A stretch of DNA of 52,718 nt from Candidatus Babelota bacterium (GTDB lineage Bacteria > Babelota > Babeliae > Babelales > Babelaceae), in the NCBI GenBank assembly GCA_013288045.1, contig JABDCP010000006.1, forward strand, positions 1 through 52,718. The letters are read 5' to 3'. Positions within the stretch are counted from its first letter, which is position 1, and each line of letters starts with the position of its first letter. Both the position numbers and the translations under genes were made by a program. Below, piece after piece: positions 33,040-43,715 of this stretch. The notes under the pieces are model-generated. The model searched no databases. It had not been told where the DNA came from and saw only the letters and a list, made by a program, of their open reading frames with translations.

Positions 33040-34002
33040 ATGAATTTGATTATATTTTTTAAATTATTGGCAGCAGCATTCTTTGGGTTATTTCCCAACA
33101 ATGGCTTTGAAATCAGACAAGTACCTACTGACAATCTATCCCCTGAAGTCATAACTCAGTTACAGCAATTTGAAAAGACATTTGCGTATCCCTTCAGTGA
33201 TCAAGAAGAATTTACGATTCAGCATGGACTGAAAGGTGATTATTTTGCATTCTTCAAACAGCTCGGTAAGCCATATTATTACGTGGCAACAGCAAAACAA
33301 GAAAATACGATTACCAAAAAGATACACGAGCAAGAAGTGACCGTGCAACAGATGCCCGGTGAGATTGCTGCTGTGGGCTGCTGCGTGTTAAGAATTCTCA
33401 AAGATAAGGACAATCGGCCATTACGTGCTTGGTATATGTGCGATTTAAAAGTGAATGAAAAATATCAAGGTGAACATTTGCCTACCACTATGGCACATAA
33501 AAATGGCCTTGTTCGATTTATACAATGTCCACGAGGTTTTGCAATTTGTATGAATCCTGCAGATGGGGATCCTCGAGCAGCTTCAATTTTTAAAAAGCAT
33601 GGTAAAATTGCTGGAATGAAAACCGAAACACTCAATTTATATAATCTTTCGTATGAACAGGCTCTTGAACATAAGAGTGCACTTGAAAAAAGTTATAAGC
33701 GCTTGGGGTATTTGAATGAAAATGCATCGATTGGGATGGTATCAACATCGGGCACTAAAGATTATGTGATCAAGAATAAACTAACGGGCGAAACACGTCC
33801 TTGGAAACTTTTGCATATTAAGCCGGGAGTTGCCACGTATGCCCCCCAAGAAGGAGCCACCCACATGGTTTGTGCAGTCGAGGGGACGCCCCTTGATAGT
33901 GACTTTAGAGCTCTTCTGGGAAATCCTTCGTCAACGGCACAAATAGTAAGTTATGGTATGGATACTGTTGACTTTAACTGCTTAACCTCAGATCAAATTT
34001 AA
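33040..34002 (+). CDS. GNAT-like acetyltransferase with N-terminal export-type segment
   Basis: 320 residues. Residues 1-18 are hydrophobic (M-N-L-I-I-F-F-K-L-L-A-A-A-F-F-G) and look like a signal peptide or anchor. The middle carries a GNAT-type motif A: a strand W-Y-M-C-D-L-K-V followed by N-E-K-Y-Q-G-E-H-L-P (about 129-145), then N-P-A-D-G-D-P-R-A-A-S-I-F-K-K-H-G (about 176-192) resembling motif B. The C-terminal 110 residues are unassigned. ATG 33040 has GAAAGGA upstream. The stop lies 11 bp before the SAM-enzyme fusion gene, so the two form an operon. An acetyl-CoA enzyme with an export signal would find its cofactor only in the host cytosol. Fold call is moderate. Confidence 0.6.
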   Translation: MNLIIFFKLLAAAFFGLFPNNGFEIRQVPTDNLSPEVITQLQQFEKTFAYPFSDQEEFTIQHGLKGDYFAFFKQLGKPYYYVATAKQENTITKKIHEQEVTVQQMPGEIAAVGCCVLRILKDKDNRPLRAWYMCDLKVNEKYQGEHLPTTMAHKNGLVRFIQCPRGFAICMNPADGDPRAASIFKKHGKIAGMKTETLNLYNLSYEQALEHKSALEKSYKRLGYLNENASIGMVSTSGTKDYVIKNKLTGETRPWKLLHIKPGVATYAPQEGATHMVCAVEGTPLDSDFRALLGNPSSTAQIVSYGMDTVDFNCLTSDQI

Positions 34003-34013
34003 GAGGATGAACT

Positions 34014-35855
34014 ATGAAAAAAATAGTAAAAATAGTAGTACCGTGTTTGTTAGGTAACTTTTTATATGCAAACTATGCCGAACAGGCCTGTAAACAACCT
34101 ATAGCATTTTCTATTGTCCGGGAAGACTCTGTACAAGATCTAGCTATAATAAAACGATATTTCCCAGAGCAAACGGTTTCTATGGCAATGGTGGCATCAG
34201 GTGGTTGTACAGCCGCATTGCTTGCTGCCCAAGCACCCCTTAAGGATTTAACGCTGGTTGATCCAAATCCAGCACAGTTGGCACTATCAAAATTAAAGAT
34301 ACAATTACTTTTTCTGCCTCCTAAAAAAAGATTAGAAATTCTGGGGTATCTTCCCTTACCTGCATCCGAACGCGCAACCATCACTCAAGGTTACTTACAA
34401 GCTCTTGATATTAATCCCATTGTTTTTGGAGATATGGCACAGATTGCGCATAATGGATTTGATAACGAAGGCCGTTATGAAAAGGTTTTTGAGGCTTTGC
34501 GTAATGAACTTGCTCCCTATAAAAAAGAACTAGAGGCTCTTTTTGCAACCTCTACTATTGATGATCAGATCAAAATTCTAGCCCCTCAATCTCACTTAGG
34601 ATCGGCATTAGATAAAGCACTCGATAAGATTATGTCCCAAGATAATTTGGTAAAATTATTTGGAGAAAAAGCGACAGCAAATAGGGTTCAAGATTTTTCT
34701 CGTCACTTTGCTCAAAGAATTCGCTGGTATGTTTCACACCATTTAGCATCTTCATCACCATGGTTAGCCAATTTATTGTTGGGCCATTTTCACGGGGATG
34801 TTATGTTCCCATGGCTTTCGGCATCACAGATTCGACCACTTCCTCCCATTGCCTATTATCAAGGATTGATGAATAACTTTTTAGAAGGTGCAAAAACTGA
34901 ACAGTATGATGTGATTCATGTATCAAACATCCTCGATTGGCTAACGCCTAAGGAAGCGGAAAAAACATTGCAGCTTGCCTACCGTGCATTAAAGCCGGGT
35001 GGCGTTATTATTATTCGTCAGCTGAATTCAAATATTGATATACCAAAGATTGGATCAATGTTTACATGGGATCTAAAGGCATCGCAAGAATTTTCAGATA
35101 CTGATAGAAGCTTCTTTTATCGAAACTTTTTCCTTGGATCTAAGCCTAAAGCTCCTTTAGCTCCACGAGTCAAAGAACTTGCGGATGCTACGTTGCAAGA
35201 AATTCCAGTTATTGAGGGTTCATTCTTTAGAGATTTATCAACTATGGATAAAGAAACATTTAAATCTGCTCAAGCGCAGTTTTTCTTTGCGGTTGATTAT
35301 TTTTCTCGACCCATGGCTGCTTTGGTAGCTCGCTTGCCATTGCATGAGTCAAGAATCGATATTATTCATAATATCGTGGAAGAACATGGTGATTTCAATA
35401 AGGAAGCATACCATTCAAACACGTTTAAAAAGTTTTTAAGTACTCTTGGGGTAACGAACGAGTATATGCAAAAGTTGTTACCAGCTGCACCCGTAACAAT
35501 GTTCAACTCTACCTTGATGGGCACCTGCTCTCATGAAGATCCTATTGTTGCGATCGCCTGTGATGGAATCATTGAATATGCATTTGCTGATATTTCCGCG
35601 TTACTTGCAGAAATGGTAGTTAGCCGCGGTTGGGTAAAGAAAGATGATTTAGTGCACTATAATCTTCATGCGGACATTGATAAAATCCATGCCGAAGAGT
35701 TCTTTAAAATCATTGAGCCATGTATGGATGATCCAGAGCAACGAAAAAAAGTAGTTTTAGGATTACGTCTTGGTGCTTATATCTTCGATCGTTTATATGA
35801 AGACCTGTACCTCGAGGCTCAACTTACTACTGGGCGATTGATTTCCTCATTATAG
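34014..35855 (+). CDS. BtaA-like SAM enzyme (DUF3419 type) fused to a heme-oxygenase-like diiron domain
   Basis: 613 residues with a probable signal peptide (1-22). Residues 35-390 match the BtaA/DUF3419 type, which transfers the 3-amino-3-carboxypropyl group of SAM: S-G-G-C-T-A-A-L-L (62-70), acidic V-D83-P-N-P-A-Q-L-A and a second strand H-V-S-N-I-L-D-W-L (302-310). Residues 395-600 match heme-oxygenase-like diiron oxidases (HDO, as Chlamydia CADD): E-E-H-G-D (456-460), H467, E522 and the diagnostic H553-x3-D557-x2-H560, so all metal ligands seem present. The fusion suggests that an aminocarboxypropyl product is oxidised by the second domain. Exported with a GNAT partner, it may work on host material. 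Product and location are inferences. Confidence 0.75.
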   Translation: MKKIVKIVVPCLLGNFLYANYAEQACKQPIAFSIVREDSVQDLAIIKRYFPEQTVSMAMVASGGCTAALLAAQAPLKDLTLVDPNPAQLALSKLKIQLLFLPPKKRLEILGYLPLPASERATITQGYLQALDINPIVFGDMAQIAHNGFDNEGRYEKVFEALRNELAPYKKELEALFATSTIDDQIKILAPQSHLGSALDKALDKIMSQDNLVKLFGEKATANRVQDFSRHFAQRIRWYVSHHLASSSPWLANLLLGHFHGDVMFPWLSASQIRPLPPIAYYQGLMNNFLEGAKTEQYDVIHVSNILDWLTPKEAEKTLQLAYRALKPGGVIIIRQLNSNIDIPKIGSMFTWDLKASQEFSDTDRSFFYRNFFLGSKPKAPLAPRVKELADATLQEIPVIEGSFFRDLSTMDKETFKSAQAQFFFAVDYFSRPMAALVARLPLHESRIDIIHNIVEEHGDFNKEAYHSNTFKKFLSTLGVTNEYMQKLLPAAPVTMFNSTLMGTCSHEDPIVAIACDGIIEYAFADISALLAEMVVSRGWVKKDDLVHYNLHADIDKIHAEEFFKIIEPCMDDPEQRKKVVLGLRLGAYIFDRLYEDLYLEAQLTTGRLISSL

Positions 35856-35951
35856 TATTTGCATCCAAACCTACCTGATTGTGCGATATTTCGTGACTGC
35901 TCTGCCATGAAGAGGAATACACCATTTCTGTTTAATGCTTAATTAATCAGA

Positions 35952-35983
35952 ACTCCTGTCATAATGCAGGAGTGTTGTTTTTC
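35952..35983 (+). terminator. Terminator of the GNAT/BtaA-HDO operon
   Basis: ACTCCTG (35952-35958) and CAGGAGT (35967-35973) form a 7-bp stem with an 8-nt loop, followed by GTTGTTTTT. It lies about 97 bp after the operon's last stop. Confidence 0.7.
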
Positions 35984-36209
35984 TCATGTAAATTTGCAAA
36001 AAAAAATATATTCTCCCGAAAATCGACATGATATCTATTTTATAACAAATAAAAAGTAGATTTACACTGACGAAGACCCTATTAGATGGTATAAAACATG
36101 CAAGATATCAGAAATTCTTTTATTTTCCGACAAGTGAGATGGTTTCAATCGTCTTTCTTGCGAAATAGGTTGCAATCTTGTAAGCGGCCGTCTACCTGCA
36201 GAAAGAGAG

Positions 36210-36595
36210 ATGTGTGTGCTCAAAATTGAAGGTTTTTTCATTGAACATAGTACTGCTTATGGCTCCTACTATGGATTTCCTAAAGAAGTGTTTTCATTTC
36301 TCGAAGAGGGAAAGAGCTATGTGGGGATCGTTTATATTGCAGGAGCTAGTGCAATAAAAGCCTATTCCCAGGATGCCATTTTAATTGCATTAGGCCTCCT
36401 GATCGGCACACTCTTGAACAACGGCTGACAAAAAGAGCCGAAGATAGTTCCTCTGTGCTTGCCTTTCGACTAGGACTTGCTCGTGATGAGCTGACTTGCT
36501 TAGAAGAGGGTTTTTTCAACTACATTATAGTCAATGACCTTCTTGATGAAGCTACACGCAAGCTTGAAGAGATTGTCAGAACGGAGCTTGCCTAG
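36210..36595 (+). pseudogene. gmk: Decayed second guanylate kinase copy
   Basis: The first 70 codons of gmk, including the P-loop, are missing. From E-G-F-F-I-E-H-S-T-A-Y-G-S-Y-Y-G on, it is highly similar to the intact gmk. A one-base shift near 36390 separates I-L-I-A from R-P-P-D-R-H-T-L-E-Q-R-L, after which the frame runs to the same E-L-A end and stop at 36593. The product cannot be a kinase. It sits before an ankyrin gene, as the intact gmk does, so gmk and ankyrin were duplicated together. The adjacent gaps 35984-36209 and 36596-36766 show no other gene. Confidence 0.88.
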
Positions 36596-36766
36596 ATCTT
36601 CGCAGCTGAAATGGCGGGGTGATAAAAAAGTACATCATTAAGAACAGGCCGCTTATCTTCTCTCAATAGCAGTTTCTAAGAGTTGTCGTCTGAAAAGTGT
36701 TTGTAAATCTTTTAAGTGGGAGCTTTTCAGAAAAACCGTACATTTCTTTAAGTTATGAAATATAGA

Positions 36767-36794
36767 TAGACATTTATTGAAATATAATTACAAT
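36767..36794 (+). promoter_or_regulatory. Promoter of ankyrin protein 4
   Basis: TAGACA (36767-36772) and TACAAT (36789-36794), 16-bp spacer, in the shared context ATTACAATAAGAAT also found before the first ankyrin cluster and the rRNA operon. Confidence 0.6.
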
Positions 36795-36857
36795 AAGAAT
36801 TGATTGATGCAAAAGGGTATGTTTCTCGTAAGCATACTCTGATAAAGAGGAATCCTG

Positions 36858-38771
36858 ATGAAAAAATGCATGTTTTGGCTTTGTGGCCTATTTGTTATGG
36901 TGTATAGCCCTACTCTTGGAGCCGCGCCTAAAGTTGATGCCAAAAGTTCTGTTAATGATGACGAGGATCTCTATGAAGTAGAGGAGCCCCTTACAACGCC
37001 TTTGGTGCAAAGCCTCGTGGTTCCCACTAGTAATGATGAGATAGATGCTAGAGATGCCTATCAAGGATCTGGCAAAGCACGATTAGATGAGATCTTTTTT
37101 GAAGCACGAACACGAAGTAGCGGTCTCTTGATTGCGGACCTTGATGAAATTTCCCTGCCGCGCCTTCGCCAGGAATTTCTTCGTTCCCATGAAATTCTTA
37201 GGGATCGTACGACCTTATATGATGAGAATGAAGTTCCGATTCAAACGGAGGAACAAAAAAGGTTGAATGCCGAGCTCGTACATGCTTCAAAAATGGGAGA
37301 TACGTCTCGTGTGCGCGAGCTTCTTACCAAGGGAGCTTTACTAGGTGAACCAGATAGATTTGGTACTACGCCGTTTGAATGGGCAGCTGTAAACGGCCAT
37401 ATAGAATGTCTCAATGTTTTTCTCGATGAACTTGAAAATAACATACCAGTGGATCGGCTTATTAAATACTATGCATGCCTCATAGGAGTGAGGAAAAAGA
37501 GGCACAGCATATTACCTCTTTTCCAAAGAGATGTGCGGAGTTTATGTTCATTGACCGATTGCATATATACCCTTAAGAAGACTCAAACTGCTAGTATGCT
37601 TATAAATACCTTGCTAAAGCAAATAATAAGCAGGTTAGAGATGCAGGTTTCACTCAATGTTGCACTGAGTCTTTCGTCCGATGAAATGCTGCGCAAAGCT
37701 TTGATTTCTGCGGGGGCGATTGAACCGAACGATCTCCAAGCTTTCTTACACAAAGAAGCACAGCAGAGGACGTTTGAAGATCAAACGCCCTTAGTCGTGC
37801 CGGGAAATAGAAATTACTATAACAATCCTCTTTTAAAGCACAGTGATTTTCTGGTATTTTTTGCCACTAAACATGAGAATGAAGAACTTTTAGAAGCACT
37901 CATTAATGCTCAGGCGAGTGTTAATGCTGTGGGAATAGTTACCGGGTTGTCGCCCTTGCATATGGCAGTATCGAATCGAAACGCTCGGCTCGTTTCCCGG
38001 TTACTTAAGGCTGGTGCTCAAAGTTATACCGATAAGAGCGGTGAAACTCCCTTTCATCTTGCCTGTAAAGCTAAATTATTTGCTATCGGACAGCTCCTTT
38101 TGGAGGCAGGATTTCCTATTACTCAAGCAAAAGTGTATGAAAATCCTTATGTTTATCATCCCATGATCTCAAGGGGCTTCTGGCAACTTCGTATGCCACA
38201 CGATTTTTTTTCTGACCGTACCTATAAAGAATCCTATTTTAAAATGCTTCTCCAGGCGAGTCCGCAACGATATGCAACTACGAAGAGTGATGCTAAGGCT
38301 GCTCTGAAAAACATAGGGCAACTCTTTTATATTTTCGGGGTTCGTTTAGGTCTTCCACCGTATGTTATCTATGACATAGTACTCTACGCCATGGCTCCGA
38401 AACCAAAAATATCAGAGGCCACATTCAAGAATATGATATTACTCTCCCTAAATAGAGTGATAGAGCGGGAAGATAACGCCTGGGGGAAAAACTTAAGAGC
38501 TGACTTTGAAACTATTTTATATAGATGTACGAGCATTGATCTTCAGGCGCTATGGAGAGAAGTTGTCAATGAGAGCGTACCAGAGCTCTTCCGTGAAAAG
38601 CTCCTATCAAAGTTACATCATTATATGTTCCCCTTTACGGGAGGAGAGGATCAAATTATCTGGTTTATGGAGAAAGCTTCTGCTGAGGCGTACAATTATC
38701 GAGAGGTCCTTTTTGGCTCAGATCATGCACTCTATTATCGCCATTTAGAAAACTACCTTAAGAACCAGTAG
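36858..38771 (+). CDS. Secreted ankyrin-repeat protein 4
   Basis: 637 residues, the longest family member. Signal peptide 1-22 (ending T-L-G-A). A unique acidic and Arg-rich N-terminal extension (about 25-130) precedes the part shared with copies 1-3: ankyrin-like G-T-T-P-F-E-W-A-A-V-N-G-H-I-E-C-L (about 171-187), central repeats (S-P-L-H-M-A-V-S-N-R-N-A-R-L-V-S-R-L-L, about 367-385, and the following T-P-F-H-L-A-C-K-A-K-L) and the C-terminal domain with Y-F-K-M-L-L-Q-A and L-P-P-Y-V-I-Y-D-I-V-L-Y. AGAGGAA precedes the ATG. It follows the gmk relic and is followed by a broken ankyrin copy. Confidence 0.85.
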   Translation: MKKCMFWLCGLFVMVYSPTLGAAPKVDAKSSVNDDEDLYEVEEPLTTPLVQSLVVPTSNDEIDARDAYQGSGKARLDEIFFEARTRSSGLLIADLDEISLPRLRQEFLRSHEILRDRTTLYDENEVPIQTEEQKRLNAELVHASKMGDTSRVRELLTKGALLGEPDRFGTTPFEWAAVNGHIECLNVFLDELENNIPVDRLIKYYACLIGVRKKRHSILPLFQRDVRSLCSLTDCIYTLKKTQTASMLINTLLKQIISRLEMQVSLNVALSLSSDEMLRKALISAGAIEPNDLQAFLHKEAQQRTFEDQTPLVVPGNRNYYNNPLLKHSDFLVFFATKHENEELLEALINAQASVNAVGIVTGLSPLHMAVSNRNARLVSRLLKAGAQSYTDKSGETPFHLACKAKLFAIGQLLLEAGFPITQAKVYENPYVYHPMISRGFWQLRMPHDFFSDRTYKESYFKMLLQASPQRYATTKSDAKAALKNIGQLFYIFGVRLGLPPYVIYDIVLYAMAPKPKISEATFKNMILLSLNRVIEREDNAWGKNLRADFETILYRCTSIDLQALWREVVNESVPELFREKLLSKLHHYMFPFTGGEDQIIWFMEKASAEAYNYREVLFGSDHALYYRHLENYLKNQ

Positions 38772-38839
38772 ATCAGAGAGAATCTTGTAATCTGGGCATG
38801 TGAGAGTAAGCTTTGTAAGAACAATAAGAAGGAATTCAC

Positions 38840-39295
38840 ATGAAAAATCAACTACTTATACTCAGCTGTCTCCAGATGATCTCCTGCAGCCTGAGTGCTA
38901 TGCTTGTACACCAAACATGAGAAGCTGATAGCGGAGGTAAAAAGCAGAAGGCATTAGATACAGCCTTGGTAGATGCGGCAAAGATCGGCAATGCTCAGCA
39001 TATAAGAGAGCTCCTTAAAAAAGGGGCCAGGATAGTTGCAGAGGATCAAGGGAGTTATTCAGCTTTTGATTGGGCAGCAATCCGTGGTCATAGTGAATGT
39101 CTAGGTATATTGTTTGATGAACTCTGTCGCACTAACTTGTTTTCAGAAAGTGAGGGTATGTTGAGGTTGCACAATATAACTAGCTATGAATCGCTTTTAA
39201 TCGATTATAAAATCGTTTCACCAGACCTCTCGTCCCAGCTATACATTATTTTGGATGGCCGGCTAAAGCTTCTTCTCTCTGGATCAAGTTTTTAA
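38840..39295 (+). pseudogene. Nonsense-mutated, truncated ankyrin paralogue
   Basis: ATG 38840 (AAGGA upstream) opens a signal peptide of the family (M-K-N-Q-L-L-I-L-S-C ... L-S-A-M), but an in-frame TGA follows at 38918. The same frame then continues with the conserved part (V-D-A-A-K-I-G-N-A-Q-H-I-R-E-L-L-K-K-G-A and F-D-W-A-A-I-R-G-H-S-E-C-L) until 39295. The central ankyrins and C-terminal domain are gone. It is a dead copy directly upstream of the rRNA operon promoters. An internal start at about 38966 could only give a short cytoplasmic fragment. Confidence 0.85.
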
Positions 39296-39311
39296 ATCAT
39301 GAAAATAAATA

Positions 39312-39339
39312 TTGACACTTCCTATAAAATCGTTACAAT
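39312..39339 (+). promoter_or_regulatory. rRNA operon promoter, upstream copy (rrn P1)
   Basis: TTGACA (39312-39317), 16-bp spacer, TACAAT (39334-39339), then AAGAATAAA. The segment from GGATCAAG upstream of it is repeated about 160 bp downstream, giving a second promoter. Confidence 0.65.
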
Positions 39340-39470
39340 AAGAATAAAAAAATAAACCTACAAGCCTGCTATCCCTAAGTAGTCCAAAGGCAAAAGTTTT
39401 TTGCAAACGTGCTCACGCGTTTTTGCATTTTGTTCGCATGGATCAAGCTTTTTGGGATATGGAAATAATG

Positions 39471-39498
39471 TTGACAGTCCTGTTAAAGATGTTACAAT
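39471..39498 (+). promoter_or_regulatory. rRNA operon promoter, downstream copy (rrn P2)
   Basis: TTGACA (39471-39476), 16-bp spacer, TACAAT (39493-39498), followed by AAGAATCAAG. It is a duplicate of the 39312 promoter including the upstream GGATCAAG. Tandem promoters are usual for rRNA operons. Confidence 0.7.
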
Positions 39499-39690
39499 AA
39501 GAATCAAGTTGACGTATTCGGAATCACGTTTCAGCTCAGAAACAAAAACTTGAAATCATTGTTTTTTTATATATAATTAAGTTCATATCTTGTAGTAGTA
39601 GTGGGTAAAAAATTTCTGAAATTTACCAGATGCATTGAAGGGTAATATCTTTTGAGAATATTGCCTGCTTTGGCATCGTTAAAAAGTTAT

Positions 39691-39703
39691 TTCTTTGAAA
39701 TAT
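39691..39703 (+). promoter_or_regulatory. boxA-like antitermination element, rrn leader
   Basis: TTCTTTGAAATAT resembles boxA of rRNA leaders (for example TTCTTTGAAAACT in Bacillus), the NusB/S10 binding site. The same 13 bases recur at 41627-41639 in the spacer before 23S. Confidence 0.55.
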
Positions 39704-39761
39704 ACGAAAATTCCAAAAAAACCTTTGAGATTGAGATCAACGAACTCTAAAACACAATTTT

Positions 39762-41302
<1,541 letters not shown>

Positions 41303-41386
41303 CGAGGGAGAATAAAGATCTTAATCTATATTATTAAGGTGTGAGTTGATCGAAAGATCAAAGGTTTTTTTGGTTTCATTAATGCG

Positions 41387-41462
41387 GGGCCTATAGCTCA
41401 GGGGTTAGAGCACCCCGCTGATAACGGGGAGGTCAGTAGTTCGATTCTACTTAGGCCCACCA
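41387..41462 (+). tRNA. tRNA-Ile (anticodon GAU)
   Basis: A 76-nt cloverleaf: acceptor GGGCCTA/TAGGCCC, anticodon stem-loop CCCGC-TGATAAC-GGGG with GAT, T-arm AGTAG-TTCGATT-CTACT and encoded ACCA. Located in the 16S-23S spacer as in many bacteria. Confidence 0.95.
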
Positions 41463-41504
41463 AAAGTGGTTCTAAGAATACTTAGGACTGATCCTTGTTA
41501 GAAG

Positions 41505-41580
41505 GGGGATGTAGCTCAGCTGGTAGAGCACCTGCTTTGCACGCAGGGGGTCAGCGGTTCGAGTCCGCTCATCTCCACCA
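41505..41580 (+). tRNA. tRNA-Ala (anticodon UGC)
   Basis: A 76-nt cloverleaf: acceptor GGGGATG/CATCTCC, D-arm AGCTCAGCTGGTAGAGC, anticodon stem-loop CCTGC-TTTGCAC-GCAGG with TGC, T-arm AGCGG-TTCGAGT-CCGCT and encoded ACCA. Second tRNA of the 16S-23S spacer. Confidence 0.95.
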
Positions 41581-41626
41581 AAATTAATGAAATGGAATTT
41601 TTCGTATATCTAAAAAATTTCTTGTG

Positions 41627-41639
41627 TTCTTTGAAATAT
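41627..41639 (+). promoter_or_regulatory. boxA-like element in the 16S-23S spacer
   Basis: An exact copy of the leader boxA-like TTCTTTGAAATAT. A spacer boxA before 23S is common in rRNA operons. It overlaps the left arm of the 23S processing stem. Confidence 0.5.
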
Positions 41640-42236
41640 TTGTAGAATATAAATATCTTAATAGTTGCTCACAATTTCTGAGTTATTTAAAGCTTGTGAA
41701 TAATTAAAAAGGGCTTTTGGTGGATGCCTTGGTATTAAGAGACGATGAAGGAGGCGGAAGACTGCCATAAGCTTCGGGAAGCTGTCAATCGAGCTGTGAT
41801 CCGAAGATGTCCGAATGGGGAAACCCACTACGGTAAACCCGTAGTATCCTTACCTGAATATATAGGGTAAGGAGGTGAACGGCCTGAACTGAAACATCTC
41901 AGTAGGGCCAGGAAAAGAAAACAAAGTGATTCCCTAAGTAGTGGTGAGCGAAAGGGGAAGAGTCCAAACTTATAACACGTGATAGCCTGTGTGCGTTGTG
42001 TTATAGGGGTAGCGGGATACGCATGTTCATAGGATACAGCCTATGACGTAATAGTTAGGTTTCTTAGCAGAACAGTTCTGGAAAGGACGGCCAAAGAAAG
42101 TGACAGCCTTGTAAGCGAAAAGTCACCTAACATACGAGTGTGTACACCCAAGTACCGTAGAGCACGTGAAATTCTGCGGGAATCTGTCCAGACCATTGGA
42201 TAAGACTAAATACTACTTAATGACCGATAGTGAACG

Positions 42237-42267
<31 letters not shown>

Positions 42268-42826
42268 GGGAGGGGAGTGAAATAGAATCTGAAACCACTA
42301 GTCTACAATCGGTGGAAGCGATGTATACGTACGCGCGACCACGTACCTTTTGCATAATGAGCCAACGAGTTATCTTATAGTGCGAGGTTAAGTTTAGAAA
42401 GAACGGAGCCGTAGCGAAAGCGAGTCTGAATAGGGCGTTTAGTACTATGGGATAGACCCGAAACCAAGTGAGCTACCCATGTCCAGGGTGAAGTCTCAGT
42501 TACATGAGATGGAGGCCCGAACCGGTGTAGGTTGAAAACTGCTCGGATGAGGTGTGGGTAGGAGTGAAAGGCTAATCAAACTTGGAAATAGCTGGTTCTC
42601 CCCGAAATATATTTAGGTATAGCCTTGTCGGATTCTCTATGGAGGTAAAGCACAGTTTAAGTTTTGGGGGCGTAAGCTTACCGGATTTTTACTAACTCTG
42701 AATACCATAGTTTTAGAAGGCAGGAGGCAGACTGCGAGAGATAAGTTTCGTAGTCGAGAGGGAAACAGCCCAGACCATCAGTTAAGGTCCCAAAATATTC
42801 GTTAAGTTGGAAAAGAAGTGATAATA

Positions 42827-42892
<66 letters not shown>

Positions 42893-43679
42893 TAAGTGTT
42901 ATTGCGCTTAAGTACGAACGGGGATAAACGAATTACCGAAACTATGGCTTTTTTCAGGATGCGTCCTGATAAAGGGGTAGGGGAGCGTTCTATGGTAGAT
43001 ACTAGCTTGACCGCGAGGACAGGTGATGGACCATAGAAGTGAATATGTTGGTATAAGTAACGAAAAAACAGGTGAGATTCCTGTTCGCCGTAAATCTAAG
43101 GTTTCCTGAGAACGGTTCATCCACTCAGGGTTAGTCGACCCCTTAGCCGAGGCCAATTGGAGTAGGCGATGGACAACAGGTTAAATATTCCTGTACCATT
43201 TATGAGCGTTTGAGTGAAGGAGTGACGCAGGAGGATAGGTTGATTTGGACTGTGGAGTGCCAAACTAAGCATTAAGAAGGACATTATAGGTAAATCCGTT
43301 TTGTCATTAACTTTGAGATGTGAAGGGTGTGCTTTGTTCTAGTAACGAAGTGTATTCAACTGATTTCACGCTGACTAGAAAAACTTCTAACGAGCTTATT
43401 AATTGATCGTACCGCAAACTGACACAGGTAGATGGGCTGAGAATGCTCAGGCGTTGAGATAACTATCATTAAGGAACTCGGCAAAATAGCCTCGTAACTT
43501 CGGGAGAAGAGGTGCCTATGGCGTTAATAGCGCTTATAGGTTTCAACAAAGAGGCCCAACCGACTGTTTAACAAAAACACAGGGCTCTGCTAACTCGTAA
43601 GAGGATGTATAGAGTCTGACGCCTGCCCAGTGCCGGAAGGTTAATAGGAGGGGTTAGTCGTAAGACGAAGCTCTGAATT

Positions 43680-43715
<36 letters not shown>

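Noticed and set aside
38918-38920. UGA recoding in the broken ankyrin copy
   Set aside because: The copy also lacks its C-terminal two thirds, and other genes here use TGA as a normal stop; decay is simpler.
42908-43156. Open frames antisense to 23S rRNA (also 44300-44623, 44742-45190)
   Set aside because: They are within rRNA sequence and reflect its conserved composition, not coding.
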